From DASRJX01 sp035649235 (GTDB lineage: Bacteria; Acidobacteriota; Polarisedimenticolia; Gp22-AA2), in contig DASRJX010000026.1 in assembly GCA_035649235.1 (NCBI GenBank), positions 1 through 50,235 on the forward strand: a stretch of DNA of 50,235 bases, given 5' to 3'. Made by a program: the position numbers and the translations under genes. Of the stretch, positions 1 through 8,706 are shown one piece after another (within the stretch, counting starts at the first letter, position 1; every line of letters begins with the position of its first letter). The notes below the pieces were generated by a model. The model had not been told where the DNA came from and did not search any database. It worked only from the letters and a program-made list of their open reading frames with translations.

Positions 1-289
1 GGAGACGCACGACGAGCGTCAGCGGATCGGGCCGCTCCACGCCTTCCGCCAGCTCCGGCTCGGGTCGGCCGTCGTCGCCCACGCGGAACAGGGCGCCGTA
101 GACGAGGTCGTTGAAGCGGCGGCTGGCTTCGTCCGACCCGACGCGCGGGTCGAGGCTGTTGGGACCGCTGTCCACGGCGACCGTGAGCGTTCCGGGGTCG
201 GGCGTGCTGAGGGCGCAGCCCGTGACCCAGAGCGCGAGGCAGCACACCGTCGCCAGCGGAGCGAGGTCGCGCGACATCGGCGGGCGCAT
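1..289 (-). CDS. ABC transporter substrate-binding lipoprotein, family 5 (partial)
   Basis: The first 96 residues of a protein that runs off the left edge. Residues 1-25 form a lipoprotein signal peptide: a short basic start, a hydrophobic stretch and a lipobox VTGC with the lipidated cysteine at 25. After it comes GTLTVAVDSGPNSLDPR, the usual opening of family 5 solute-binding proteins (oligopeptide, dipeptide or nickel binding), followed by NDLVYGALFRV, also typical. By family knowledge it would sit in the periplasm, anchored to a membrane, and feed an ABC importer; the ligand cannot be told from this fragment. ATG at 289 is preferred over the in-frame ATG at 277 because a TATCAT -10-like box lies ten bases upstream of 289. 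No Shine-Dalgarno sequence is visible at either. It is divergent from the phosphohydrolase gene at 355. Confidence 0.8.
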   Translation of the reverse strand, partial: MRPPMSRDLAPLATVCCLALWVTGCALSTPDPGTLTVAVDSGPNSLDPRVGSDEASRRFNDLVYGALFRVGDDGRPEPELAEGVERPDPLTLVVRL

Positions 290-315
290 TGGCGGCCGGA
301 TGATAGCGGAAAAGA

Positions 316-344
316 TTGTCCGGCGAGCCCTTTTCCCCTATACT
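316..344 (+). promoter_or_regulatory. Sigma-70-type promoter for the 355-5116 envelope cassette
   Basis: TTGTCC at 316-321, a 17-base spacer, and TATACT at 339-344. The transcript would start near 351, only a few bases before the ATG at 355. It is either a near-leaderless start for that ATG or a short leader for the in-frame TTG at 412. Confidence 0.6.
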
Positions 345-354
345 TCGACCCCGC

Positions 355-2661
355 ATGCCGACAAGCAACCCCCAGCCTTTCAGTCACTTGGAGAACCATC
401 GACCGAGGTACTTGGCGGCCGCCGGCCGCTGGCTCTCGTGCATGGTGATCGTGGGGCTGGCCGTATTTGCGGGCGCCCGGGCCGCCACCCCCTACGACAA
501 GGTCGTCGTCCTCGGGTTCGACGGCGCCGACGCCGCGCTCGTGGAGCAGGCCATGGCCGCCGGGAGGCTCCCGAATCTGGCGAAGCTGAAAGCGCAGGGG
601 ATGTACGCGCCCCTCCGCAGCACCAACCCTCCCCAGACGCCGGTCTCCTGGGCCTCCTTCGCCACCGGGCTCAATCCGGGGCGGACGGAGATCTTCGATT
701 TCCTGAGGCGGACCGAAGGCACGTACCTGCCGGAGTTCGCCATGATCAAGGAAGGGAAGCGCCCGCTCTTCTTCGGGGCCAGAAACCCGGCGGCCTTCGG
801 CGGGATCGCGGCGGCATTCGGTCTCGTGCTGGGGGGTGGTCTCGGGCTCCTCCTCCGGCGGCGCCGGGGGGCGCTCTGGCTCATGCCCGTCGTGGTCGCC
901 GCGATCGCGGGTGCCGGCGCTGGCCTGCTGGTCTCCCGCTGGATGCCGCGCGAGGTTCCGGACGCGCACAACGCGCGCAAAGGCCTGCCGTTCTGGACGG
1001 CCGCAGCCGCGGCCGGAGTGCAGACGCGCGTCATCCACGTCCCGGACACGTTCCCGGCGGAAAGCCACGATCACCTGACGATGCTCTCGGGCCTGGGCGT
1101 GCCGGACATGCGCGGGCGCATCGGGTCTCCCTCGTTCTACACCTCCGATGCCTCGCTCAGCCTTTCCGACAACCAGTTCAGCGTCGAGATCATCAAGCTC
1201 AAGGCGCGGCGCGGGCGGATCGAGACGGCCGTCGTCGGGCCGCTTAACAAGCCGTTCTACGACTATGCCATCGACGAGGCGCTCAAGGGGATCGACGCGC
1301 CCCAGGCCAGGAAGGAGGCCCGCGCGGCCATCGAGAAGCGGCTCGCCGGGAACGGCGTGCGGCGCAGGCTCGACGTGCCGCTGGTCATCGACGCCCGGGA
1401 CGACTCCGTGATCCTCGAGATGGCCGGGCAGCGCCAGACCCTGACCCCGGGCCAGTGGAGTCCCTTCCTGGTCGTCCCGGTGCGCGTGAATCCCCTCGTC
1501 GACGCGGTCGCCGGGCTGAAGGGGATCGTGCGCTTCAAGCTGCTGGCGCTCGATCCGGAGCTGAAGCTCTACATGAGCCCGCTCAACTTCCATCCCGACT
1601 GCCAGCCGATCCCGTTCACCTCGCCGGTCTCCTACGCGCGCGATCTCGTCCGGGCCTTCGGCCTGTTCAAGACCCTGGGCTGGCCTATCGACACCTGGTC
1701 GCTGCCTTCCGGGCTGACCGACGAGTCGCATTTCCTCGAGGATCTCGAGATGACGGTCGCGACCCAGTTGGCGATGATGAAGAGCGCCCTGGAATCGGGC
1801 CAGGACCGGCTCTACCTGCAGGTCTTCGACTTCACCGATCGCGTCGGGCACATGCTCTGGCGACTGCACGACCCCGGTCATCCTCTGTTCGACGCGGTCC
1901 GGGCGCAGCGCTACGCGGGCGAGATCGACAAGGCCTACGATCGGATGGACGCCATCGTGGGCGAGGCGGTGCAGCGGATGGGCCCAAGGACCGCCCTGAT
2001 CGTCTGCTCTGATCACGGATTCGCCTCCTTCAGGCGCGGGGTCAACTACAACACCTGGCTCGTGAAGAACGGCTTCATGACCTTGCGCGAAGGGTCGTAC
2101 GGCGGCAAGACCCTCGAGGATCTCTTCGACCGCGGCGAGTTGGGGGAGTTCTTCAAGTTCGTGGACTGGTCGCGCACCAAGGCCTACGCCATGGGCCTGG
2201 GGAACATCTACATCAACCTGCTCGGGCGCGAGCCGAAGGGGAGCGTGGCGCCAGGGCGCGAGTACGACGAGGTTCGCGACGCGATCGCCCGGGGCCTCGA
2301 ATCCCTCGTCGATCCCGAGACCGGCGAGAAGCCGGTCCTGAAGGTCTACCGGCGCGAGGAGATCTATTCCGGGTTCGACCCGCGCGTCCTGCCCGATCTC
2401 CGGCCGGCCAACCGCGATCACTACCGCGTGGGGTGGCAGACGGCTCTCGGCGAGGTGCCGCCCAACATCTTCGAGGACAATCTGAAGCCCTGGAGCGGCG
2501 ATCACTGCTCCAACGATCCCTCCGTCGTCCCGGGAGTGCTGTTCTCGAACGTCCGACTCGACCCGGGCGCTCCCGGGATTGGCGACATCTACCCGACCAT
2601 CCTGGAGCTGCTTGGCGTGCCCGGCGTGCCGGGCATCGACGGCAGGAGCCTCGTGCGTTGA
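355..2661 (+). CDS. AlkP-superfamily phosphohydrolase/phosphomutase with membrane hairpin
   Basis: A 768-residue member of the alkaline phosphatase superfamily, close in pattern to the predicted phosphohydrolase/phosphomutase group COG3379. Residues 30-44 form a hydrophobic export signal or anchor. VVVLGFDGAD (D56, D59) supplies metal ligands, PPQTPVSWASFATG (about 92-105) carries the nucleophile region, and SDHGF and GDHCSND further on are metal-binding motifs. The GLGVPDMRG signature is typical of the group. Unusually, two strongly hydrophobic segments with an RRRR turn (about 145-196) are inserted after the nucleophile region, predicting a membrane hairpin. The substrate is unknown; candidates are phosphodiesters or phosphoglycan groups at the envelope. 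ATG at 355 follows a promoter by ten bases. An in-frame TTG at 412, with GAGG upstream and an intact signal peptide, is a real alternative. The next gene overlaps its stop. Confidence 0.75.
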   Translation: MPTSNPQPFSHLENHRPRYLAAAGRWLSCMVIVGLAVFAGARAATPYDKVVVLGFDGADAALVEQAMAAGRLPNLAKLKAQGMYAPLRSTNPPQTPVSWASFATGLNPGRTEIFDFLRRTEGTYLPEFAMIKEGKRPLFFGARNPAAFGGIAAAFGLVLGGGLGLLLRRRRGALWLMPVVVAAIAGAGAGLLVSRWMPREVPDAHNARKGLPFWTAAAAAGVQTRVIHVPDTFPAESHDHLTMLSGLGVPDMRGRIGSPSFYTSDASLSLSDNQFSVEIIKLKARRGRIETAVVGPLNKPFYDYAIDEALKGIDAPQARKEARAAIEKRLAGNGVRRRLDVPLVIDARDDSVILEMAGQRQTLTPGQWSPFLVVPVRVNPLVDAVAGLKGIVRFKLLALDPELKLYMSPLNFHPDCQPIPFTSPVSYARDLVRAFGLFKTLGWPIDTWSLPSGLTDESHFLEDLEMTVATQLAMMKSALESGQDRLYLQVFDFTDRVGHMLWRLHDPGHPLFDAVRAQRYAGEIDKAYDRMDAIVGEAVQRMGPRTALIVCSDHGFASFRRGVNYNTWLVKNGFMTLREGSYGGKTLEDLFDRGELGEFFKFVDWSRTKAYAMGLGNIYINLLGREPKGSVAPGREYDEVRDAIARGLESLVDPETGEKPVLKVYRREEIYSGFDPRVLPDLRPANRDHYRVGWQTALGEVPPNIFEDNLKPWSGDHCSNDPSVVPGVLFSNVRLDPGAPGIGDIYPTILELLGVPGVPGIDGRSLVR

Positions 2662-3944
2662 AGCGCCGCGCGGGACGGGTGCCAGGGGCGGCCGCAGCCG
2701 GGCTGTGGCTGACCGCCCTGCTCCTGACCGTCTCCGTCCCCCGTCCCTGCCGCGCGCAGGAACCGGGGGCGGGCCCGGCCCAGGAGGAGAGCCCTCCCGC
2801 CGCGGCTCCCACCGAAGGGCCCCGCGAGGACGAGACCCCGGAGGAGACGGCGCGCCTGGAGAAGATTCGGGGCGAGATCGACGCGCTCCGGCAGCGGCTT
2901 CTGCAGGGCGAATCCGACGCCGGGAGCCTGCTGGATCAGCTCGACTCGATCGACCTGACCCTGGCGGTCCTGGGGCGCGAGGCATCGCTCCTGGAGGCGG
3001 GAATCGCCTCCAAGCGCCGCGCCCAGGAGAGGGCGCGCTCCGCGGCCGCTGTGGCGGGGAGGCGGGCGACGCTGGCGGAAAGGGACCTGCGTCGCTGGCT
3101 GGTCGAGATGTACAAGGCCGGACCGTCGCGCGACCTGCGCCTGGTCCTGACGGCCTCGTCGCCGGGGGAGCTGGCAGGCGCCCAGCGCGCCGCCGAGGCC
3201 CTGGCGCGCGAGGAATCGCGGCGGGTCGGGGCGATCCTCGACGAGCGCGCGCGCCTCGATGCCGCCGTGCACGACCTGGAAGAGACGCAGGCCAGCCTGC
3301 AGGGACTCCTGGCGGACAAGGCGCGGCGTCAGGTCGACCTGACGACCGCCCGGAAGACCAAGAACCACCTTCTCTCCGACATCCGCGCCCGGCAGCAGAG
3401 CGGCGAGCAGGCTCTCATGGCGCTGGTGCAGGTGGAACGTGATCTGCAGACGCTGCTCCAGTCTCTCCCTGGCGTCCCAGGGGGGGGCGCCACGCCCTCC
3501 TACGGCCTGCCGCGCTTCCGTGGGCTGCTCAACTGGCCGGTCAGAGGAGAGGTCAGCATCCCCTTCGGGAACGTCCGCCACCCGCGCTTCGCCACCCAGG
3601 TGCCCCACCCGGGGCTGGAGATCGCCTCCCCCCCCGGCGAGCCGGTGCGGGCCCTGTTCGACGGCCGGGTCGCTTTCAGCGCCTGGTTCCGCGGCTACAG
3701 CCAGATGATTGTCATCGACCACGGTGACGAGTATCTTTCTATCTACGGCCAGCTCGGAGAGCGGCTGGTCGAGGCGGGCCAGGAGGTCCGCCGGGATCAG
3801 CCGATCGCCCGAACGGGCGAGCAGGGGACCTTCGGAGCGACGGGCCTTTATTTCGAAGTCCGCCACCACGGGAAAGCCGAGGACCCGGTGCCGTGGCTGA
3901 GGCGCAACGCGGGCCGTGCTGCGACCCGCCCGGAGACGCGATGA
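2658..3944 (+). CDS. envC: EnvC-like murein hydrolase activator (LytM/M23 domain)
   Basis: A 428-residue periplasmic protein. The order is signal peptide (about 1-35, ending CRAQ), a Pro/Glu-rich stretch, a long coiled coil (about 60-270) and a C-terminal LytM domain (about 290-415). The LytM domain matches EnvC rather than active M23 endopeptidases: the metal-ligand motif HxxxD reads HPGLE, and the HxH motif reads LYF within GLYFEVR, as in E. coli EnvC. By family knowledge such proteins do not cut peptidoglycan but switch on cell-wall amidases during division. The start is TTG at 2658, overlapping the upstream stop (TTGA), with AGGAG at 2644-2648 nine bases before it. The following S41-like gene overlaps by four bases, so the two are translated together. 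No amidase gene is in view. Confidence 0.85.
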   Translation: MKRRAGRVPGAAAAGLWLTALLLTVSVPRPCRAQEPGAGPAQEESPPAAAPTEGPREDETPEETARLEKIRGEIDALRQRLLQGESDAGSLLDQLDSIDLTLAVLGREASLLEAGIASKRRAQERARSAAAVAGRRATLAERDLRRWLVEMYKAGPSRDLRLVLTASSPGELAGAQRAAEALAREESRRVGAILDERARLDAAVHDLEETQASLQGLLADKARRQVDLTTARKTKNHLLSDIRARQQSGEQALMALVQVERDLQTLLQSLPGVPGGGATPSYGLPRFRGLLNWPVRGEVSIPFGNVRHPRFATQVPHPGLEIASPPGEPVRALFDGRVAFSAWFRGYSQMIVIDHGDEYLSIYGQLGERLVEAGQEVRRDQPIARTGEQGTFGATGLYFEVRHHGKAEDPVPWLRRNAGRAATRPETR

Positions 3945-5116
3945 TGAAATTGTCCATCGAACGAAAGGTGCTCCTCCTGCTGTCGGCGGTGACGATCGCC
4001 CTGACCCTGGCCGGGGGCCTTCTGGGGAGCGCGGCGGCGACCGAAGGAACCTACGACTACCTGCGGGTGTTCAACGAGGCCCTGTACCTCGCCATGAACA
4101 ACTACGTCGAGCCGGTCCAGATCGAGGCACTCATGGAGGGCGCGTACCGCGGCATGCTCGAGTCGCTCGATCCGGGCAACGAGTACCTGACTCCGGCCGA
4201 ATACCAGAAGGCGACGCGCGGCGAGAACGCCGGTCCCGCCGAGGTCGGCGTGAACCTCTCGAAGCGCCACGGCTACGCGATAGTCGTCTCGGCCCTCCCC
4301 GGCAGCCCCGCGGCCTCCTCCGGCGTGAAGAGCGGCGACATCCTCCTCAGCATCGACGGCCGCACGACTCGCCTCATGGGCGCCTGGGAGGCCGCACAGG
4401 CCCTGCGGGGCAAATCCGGGTCGAAGGCGGTGCTGGTGCTGAACCCGGCCGACGGAGGGGATCGCAAGACATTGACCATCGAGCGCAAGGTCCTGCCTCC
4501 GCCCCAGCCCGTGGGGAACTTCGTCGCTCCCGAGGTCGGCGTCGTGCGCATCGCCGGCATCCGCGAGGGGGACGCCCGCCGTCTCGACCAGGCGATCGCT
4601 TCGCTCCGATCGCAGGGCATCAAGCGGTTGCTGCTCGACCTGCGTGGCTGTGCCTCCGAATCGCTGGCGGAGCCGATCGGCATGGCCAGCCTGTTCGTGA
4701 AGGACGGCGTAATCGTGAGCGTCACTGATCGCTTCGACGGCGACAAGGCCTACCGCGCCGATGGCCGCCGGCGCGCCTGGAGCGGACCACTCGCTCTCCT
4801 GGTCGACGGGGGGACCAGCCGGGGATGCGAAGCGCTCACGGCCGGCCTGCGCGATGCCGCGGGCGCCGCGGTGCTGGGGGAGCGCACCTGGGGGACGGGC
4901 ACGGTCGCTTCGATTCTGCCCCTGCGCAACGGCGACGGGGTGATCCTGGCCGTCGGCTCCATGCACTCTCCCACCGGCAAGGAGTGGAACGGCAAGGGGA
5001 TCGATCCCGATCTTGTCATCACCGCCGAGGGCTCGGCCTCGGGCGATTCCCAGCGTCAGAAGGCCATCGAGTACCTGCGCGGGGTTGCCAGGCCCGCGGA
5101 GCGCGAAGCCGCCTGA
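3941..5116 (+). CDS. S41/CtpA-like PDZ protein, catalytically inactive
   Basis: A 391-residue protein of the C-terminal processing protease fold. An N-terminal hydrophobic segment (about 8-27, export signal or anchor) is followed by a helical region (YLRVFNEALYLAMNNYVEP), a PDZ domain (about 100-185) and an S41 core (about 200-370). In active family members a Ser in SASASE and a Lys 25 residues later in FGKG form the dyad, with a Gln four further on. Here the aligned stretch is TSRGCE ... WGTGTVA. The glutamates at both anchor points align, but Ser is Arg, Lys is Thr and Gln is Ala. It is therefore probably a binding or adaptor protein. ATG at 3941 (ATGA overlap with the EnvC gene) follows GGAG at 3931-3934; ATG at 3944 is equally possible. 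EnvC-CtpA neighbours are common in other bacteria, supporting an envelope or division role. Confidence 0.85.
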   Translation: MMKLSIERKVLLLLSAVTIALTLAGGLLGSAAATEGTYDYLRVFNEALYLAMNNYVEPVQIEALMEGAYRGMLESLDPGNEYLTPAEYQKATRGENAGPAEVGVNLSKRHGYAIVVSALPGSPAASSGVKSGDILLSIDGRTTRLMGAWEAAQALRGKSGSKAVLVLNPADGGDRKTLTIERKVLPPPQPVGNFVAPEVGVVRIAGIREGDARRLDQAIASLRSQGIKRLLLDLRGCASESLAEPIGMASLFVKDGVIVSVTDRFDGDKAYRADGRRRAWSGPLALLVDGGTSRGCEALTAGLRDAAGAAVLGERTWGTGTVASILPLRNGDGVILAVGSMHSPTGKEWNGKGIDPDLVITAEGSASGDSQRQKAIEYLRGVARPAEREAA

Positions 5117-5202
5117 GGCAGTCGGGAAGGCGCCTCCCGCCCGGCAAAGACCCCAAACCGGCCCGGACCGATCCCTATTCCGCCGCGCCCCCGGCTTCTT
5201 CT

Positions 5203-5232
5203 CTGGACGCCCGCTGAGCGCGCCCCTATATT
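5203..5232 (+). promoter_or_regulatory. Possible promoter upstream of the Ser/Thr kinase gene
   Basis: The 162-base gap 5117-5278 holds a TATATT box at 5227-5232, with CTGGAC at 5203-5208 eighteen bases before it. The -35 box is weak. A short hairpin-forming sequence (GGGA...TCCC around GGCGCC, about 5125-5140) lies just after the S41-like gene and could separate the two units. Nothing else stands out in this gap. Confidence 0.3.
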
Positions 5233-5278
5233 GACTTCAAGTCCGCTGGAGTGCGGACGGGGAGCGAGGTGCGGGCGG

Positions 5279-6742
5279 ATGAGCCTGCCCAAGACCATCG
5301 GGCGCTACGAGGTGCTGGAGGAGATCGGACGCGGTTCGATGGGCGTCGTCTACAAGGCCCGCGATCCCCGCATCGGCCGCGTGGTGGCGCTCAAGTGCGT
5401 GTCCTTCAGCTTTCCCCTCGGCCCGGGGGAGGAGGAGGACTTCCTGCGGCGCTTCTACCATGAGGCGCAGATCGCGGGACGACTCAGCCACAACAACATC
5501 GTGACCATCTACGACGTCGGCGAGAAGGCGGCCGAGGGCGCCGCCTTCATCGCCATGGAGTACGTCACCGGGAACAACCTGCAGGAGCTGCTGGCGGGCG
5601 GCGGGCGTCTGCCGCTGAGCCAGATCGCCGATCTGACCTCGCAGGCGGCCGACGCCCTGGACTACGCGCACGCGAACGGCGTCGTGCACCGCGACATCAA
5701 GCCCGGCAACCTGGTGATGACGGCCTCCGGCCAACTGAAGATCCTCGACTTCGGAATCGCCCGGATGGCCGCCGCGGACGTCACGCGGCCGGGGAAGTTC
5801 CTCGGCACGCCGAACTACATGTCGCCGGAACAGGTGACCGGCGCGTCGGTGGACGGCAGGGCCGACCAGTTCGCGCTCGGCGTGACGCTGTTTCATCTCA
5901 TGACGGGCGAGCGGCCCTTCGCCGGCGAGAGCATCACCGCCATCACCTACCAGGTGGTGAACGTGACGCCCCCACCGCCCTCGCGCCTCAATCCCACGCT
6001 CCCCCCAGCGGTCGATCCGATCGTCGCCCGGGCGCTGGCGAAATCCCCCGCCGAGCGGTACCCGCTCTGCACCGACCTGGCGACCGATCTCAAGTCCGTC
6101 GTGAGTGCCTGGAGGGAGACGGCGAACCGGGCGGGCCCGCCGACGCTCGAATCCTCGCTTCCCTCCCGAGCCGTGATCGCGCCCTCGGTGGCCGAGGGCC
6201 AGCCCCCCGTCCCGCCGCGGCCCGCTCTGTCCCTAACGGGGCCCCGTGCGCTCGCGGGCTGGTCTTTGTTCCTGGTTTCTCTGGCCATCCTGGCTGCCGC
6301 GCCGTATCTCCTACGGGGAGCCGATCGGACTCCGAAGTCCGCGTCAGGGACCCTTCTGGGCTCGGCGCTCTCGACCGATCCCCCCGCGCCACGCGAGGTA
6401 ACTGCGGCGCCGCGCGAGGCATCGGCCCTGCTGGTTCTGAGCCTGCAGCACCGGCTCCGGTCCGGATCGGTGACGGCCCGCCTGGACGGCGTAACGGTGC
6501 TGGATGAATCAATCAAGGGATCGGGAGGCAAGGCGCGATGGGTCCGGGAGATCGCCACGACACCGGGCCGGCATCGGATCGAGGCGCGGCTTGTCGGCGA
6601 CGGAGGCGATGTGGATGACATCGAGGGGATCGACCTCGTTCTCTCGGCCGACCAGCGCGTCATCGTCGACCTGTCCGTGAACCCGCTCTCGCACCGGCTG
6701 AAGATGCGCGCCGACGGTCCGGCAGAAGGCGCCTCCCGATGA
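5279..6742 (+). CDS. Eukaryotic-type serine/threonine protein kinase
   Basis: A 487-residue membrane-anchored Hanks-type kinase. All key motifs are present: glycine loop GRGSMGVVYKA (18-27), ATP-anchoring K39 in VALK, catalytic loop HRDIKPGN (D139), magnesium-binding DFG (D157), and GTPNYMSPEQ before the substrate lobe. The kinase domain ends near residue 275. A Pro-rich linker, one transmembrane helix (LAGWSLFLVSLAILAAAPYLL) and an outside domain of about 130 residues with no family I recognise follow. The likely role is sensing at the envelope and phosphorylating cytoplasmic proteins; targets are unknown. ATG at 5279 is chosen because MSLPKTIGRYEVLEEIG is the normal opening of such kinases. 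An upstream in-frame TTG at 5231 lies inside the -10-like box. The TPR gene overlaps its stop by four bases, so the pair is probably co-expressed. Confidence 0.93.
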   Translation: MSLPKTIGRYEVLEEIGRGSMGVVYKARDPRIGRVVALKCVSFSFPLGPGEEEDFLRRFYHEAQIAGRLSHNNIVTIYDVGEKAAEGAAFIAMEYVTGNNLQELLAGGGRLPLSQIADLTSQAADALDYAHANGVVHRDIKPGNLVMTASGQLKILDFGIARMAAADVTRPGKFLGTPNYMSPEQVTGASVDGRADQFALGVTLFHLMTGERPFAGESITAITYQVVNVTPPPPSRLNPTLPPAVDPIVARALAKSPAERYPLCTDLATDLKSVVSAWRETANRAGPPTLESSLPSRAVIAPSVAEGQPPVPPRPALSLTGPRALAGWSLFLVSLAILAAAPYLLRGADRTPKSASGTLLGSALSTDPPAPREVTAAPREASALLVLSLQHRLRSGSVTARLDGVTVLDESIKGSGGKARWVREIATTPGRHRIEARLVGDGGDVDDIEGIDLVLSADQRVIVDLSVNPLSHRLKMRADGPAEGASR

Positions 6743-8706
6743 CGGCCCGACGTCATCCAACCCTCGGAGCGGCCTGGCTTCTGCCGATGCTGGTCGCGGT
6801 GACCTCTGCCTCCGCGGCCAACGGGGCGGCGGACCTCTCCCGCCGGGCGCAGGCCTATCAGCTCTATGCCCAGGCGCAGATGCTCCTGTTCGACCGCCAG
6901 GAGGAGTCGGCGGTGAAGCTCCTGGAGCAGGCGATCGAGCGCGATCCCGATCCGGCGCTCTTGCTCGAGACCGCCCGGGCCCACGACCTGCTCGGCCACT
7001 TCGAGCGCGCGATCGAGATCACCCGCAAGGCGCTCGCCCAGCGCCCCGGGTGGGCCGAAGCGTGGAGCCTCCTTGGCGACATCCATCTCGGCCAGGCGCG
7101 CGCCGGCATCGACGGCGATCTTCACATCGAGCGGGCGCTCGAGGCCTATCGAGAGGCGGTTCGATCCGATCCCGACGACCAGGCCACGGTGCGGGCCCTG
7201 GCGGAAGTCTGCTTCCAGATGGGGCGAATCCGGGAAGCGGAGGAGGTGCTCGATCGCCTGGCGTCGCGACGGCCGCTGCCTCCCTCGCTGAGCCTCCTCC
7301 AGTCGCGCATCCTCATCAAGACCGGCGAGGCCGAGAAAGCCGAGACCATCCTGACGAACCTCGTCTCCCGCTCGCCTCTCAGCATGGAGGCCGTCGACGC
7401 GCTGGCGGGGATCTATGAAACCGGCGGCCGCCTGGAGGAGGCGCTCGCGCTCTACGACCCGGCGCTGCGCGCCGACATCATCGACACCGGCCTGTTCGAT
7501 CGGGTGGGCCTGCTGCACCTCGAAGCCGGCCACGATCGCGAGGCCATCGACTTCCTGGAGCGGGCCCGCCGGCTGGACGCCGGCGACGCTCGCCGGCTGC
7601 TGCCGCTGGCGCAGGCCTATGAGGCCGTCGGCGAGTACCAGAAGGCGGCGGAGGCCTGCGAAGGCGCCCTGGCAGTCAACCCGACGAGCCTCGAGACCCT
7701 GTTCCACCACGCCCGGCTCCAGCGCAAGATGGGGAACGCCGAGGTCGCCCGGCGCGGCTACGACGAGATGATCCGGCTCGCCGAGTCCCGTGGGAAGCTG
7801 ACCGAGCGCGAGACGACGCTCGTGACGCTCGCGAGCGCGCAGGTCGGACTGCTGGCCATGGAGGTGCACGATTACGCCGCCTCCTCGTCCGCCTTCGCCC
7901 GCGCCGCCAAACTGGACAACGGCACCAGGCCCGAGTTGGTGTTCCTCCTGGCGCGGTCTCTTCTGCTTCAGGGGGACCTGGAGGGGGCCGATCGGACGGC
8001 CGCCGAGGCGACGGAGCGCTTCCCCGAGGCGCTCGAAATGTACGTACTGAGGGGCGAGATCCTCCTGGCCCGCGGCGACGAGAAGGCGGCCGGCGCCTAC
8101 TTCAAGGATCTGCTGAAGCGTCAGGACAGCTCGGTCGAGGCCTACGTGGGCGTCGGCGAGGCCCTGATGCGGAGCAAGCGGTTCGCCGACGCCGAAGCGA
8201 CCCTGTCGGACGGTCTCAAGGGCCACAAGGACGACGACCGGCTGCTGTTCGCGCACGGAGCCGCCCTCGAGCGCCTCGGCCGGATCGATCAGGCCCAGCA
8301 GGCACTGGCGCAGGCGGTGGCCGTGAACCCCGACAACGCCATGGCGCTCAACTATCTCGGCTATCTGCTCGCCGATCAGGGGGTCCGCCTGCGCGACTCC
8401 ATGTCGTACGTCGAGAGGGCCCTTGAGCTCGACCCGGAGAATCCTGCCTACCTCGACAGCCTCGGCTGGGTCCTCTTCAAGCTCGAGCGCTACGAGCCGG
8501 CCGAAGCGAAGTTGCGGGCCGCCTTGCGGTACGATGCGACCGACCCGGCGATCCGGGAGCACCTCGGAGATCTCCTGGTCGCGACGGGTCGGGACGAGGA
8601 GGCGTTGCGCGAGTGGGAGGCGGCGCTGAAGTGCGGGCACGAGGAGCCGGATCGGATCCGGGAGAAGATGGCCAAGGCGAAGGAACGGATCCGCTCCCCC
8701 CACTGA
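6739..8706 (+). CDS. Exported tetratricopeptide repeat protein
   Basis: A 655-residue protein with a signal peptide (about 1-27, AWLLPMLVAVTSASA) and then almost entirely TPR-type helix pairs. At least ten repeats can be picked out by their spaced W/L-G-Y-A-F-P pattern (for example residues near 85-120, 190-220, 520-560 and 585-640). TPR arrays are protein-binding scaffolds. Export and its place between a Ser/Thr kinase and a LolB-like lipoprotein suggest a periplasmic or outer-membrane assembly role, but no partner can be named. TPR genes directly ahead of lolB-ispE are common in several Gram-negative phyla. It starts at ATG 6739 with an ATGA overlap on the kinase stop. Confidence 0.85.
   Translation: MTARRHPTLGAAWLLPMLVAVTSASAANGAADLSRRAQAYQLYAQAQMLLFDRQEESAVKLLEQAIERDPDPALLLETARAHDLLGHFERAIEITRKALAQRPGWAEAWSLLGDIHLGQARAGIDGDLHIERALEAYREAVRSDPDDQATVRALAEVCFQMGRIREAEEVLDRLASRRPLPPSLSLLQSRILIKTGEAEKAETILTNLVSRSPLSMEAVDALAGIYETGGRLEEALALYDPALRADIIDTGLFDRVGLLHLEAGHDREAIDFLERARRLDAGDARRLLPLAQAYEAVGEYQKAAEACEGALAVNPTSLETLFHHARLQRKMGNAEVARRGYDEMIRLAESRGKLTERETTLVTLASAQVGLLAMEVHDYAASSSAFARAAKLDNGTRPELVFLLARSLLLQGDLEGADRTAAEATERFPEALEMYVLRGEILLARGDEKAAGAYFKDLLKRQDSSVEAYVGVGEALMRSKRFADAEATLSDGLKGHKDDDRLLFAHGAALERLGRIDQAQQALAQAVAVNPDNAMALNYLGYLLADQGVRLRDSMSYVERALELDPENPAYLDSLGWVLFKLERYEPAEAKLRAALRYDATDPAIREHLGDLLVATGRDEEALREWEAALKCGHEEPDRIREKMAKAKERIRSPH

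Noticed and set aside
19..2985. A 988-residue open frame on the minus strand
   Set aside because: It runs opposite to the phosphohydrolase and EnvC-like genes, both with clear family motifs. The translation is Arg/Pro/Gly-rich with no recognisable domain, the usual shadow of GC-rich coding DNA.
5947..8703. A 918-residue minus-strand open frame
   Set aside because: Antisense to the kinase and TPR genes, of shadow composition and without motifs.
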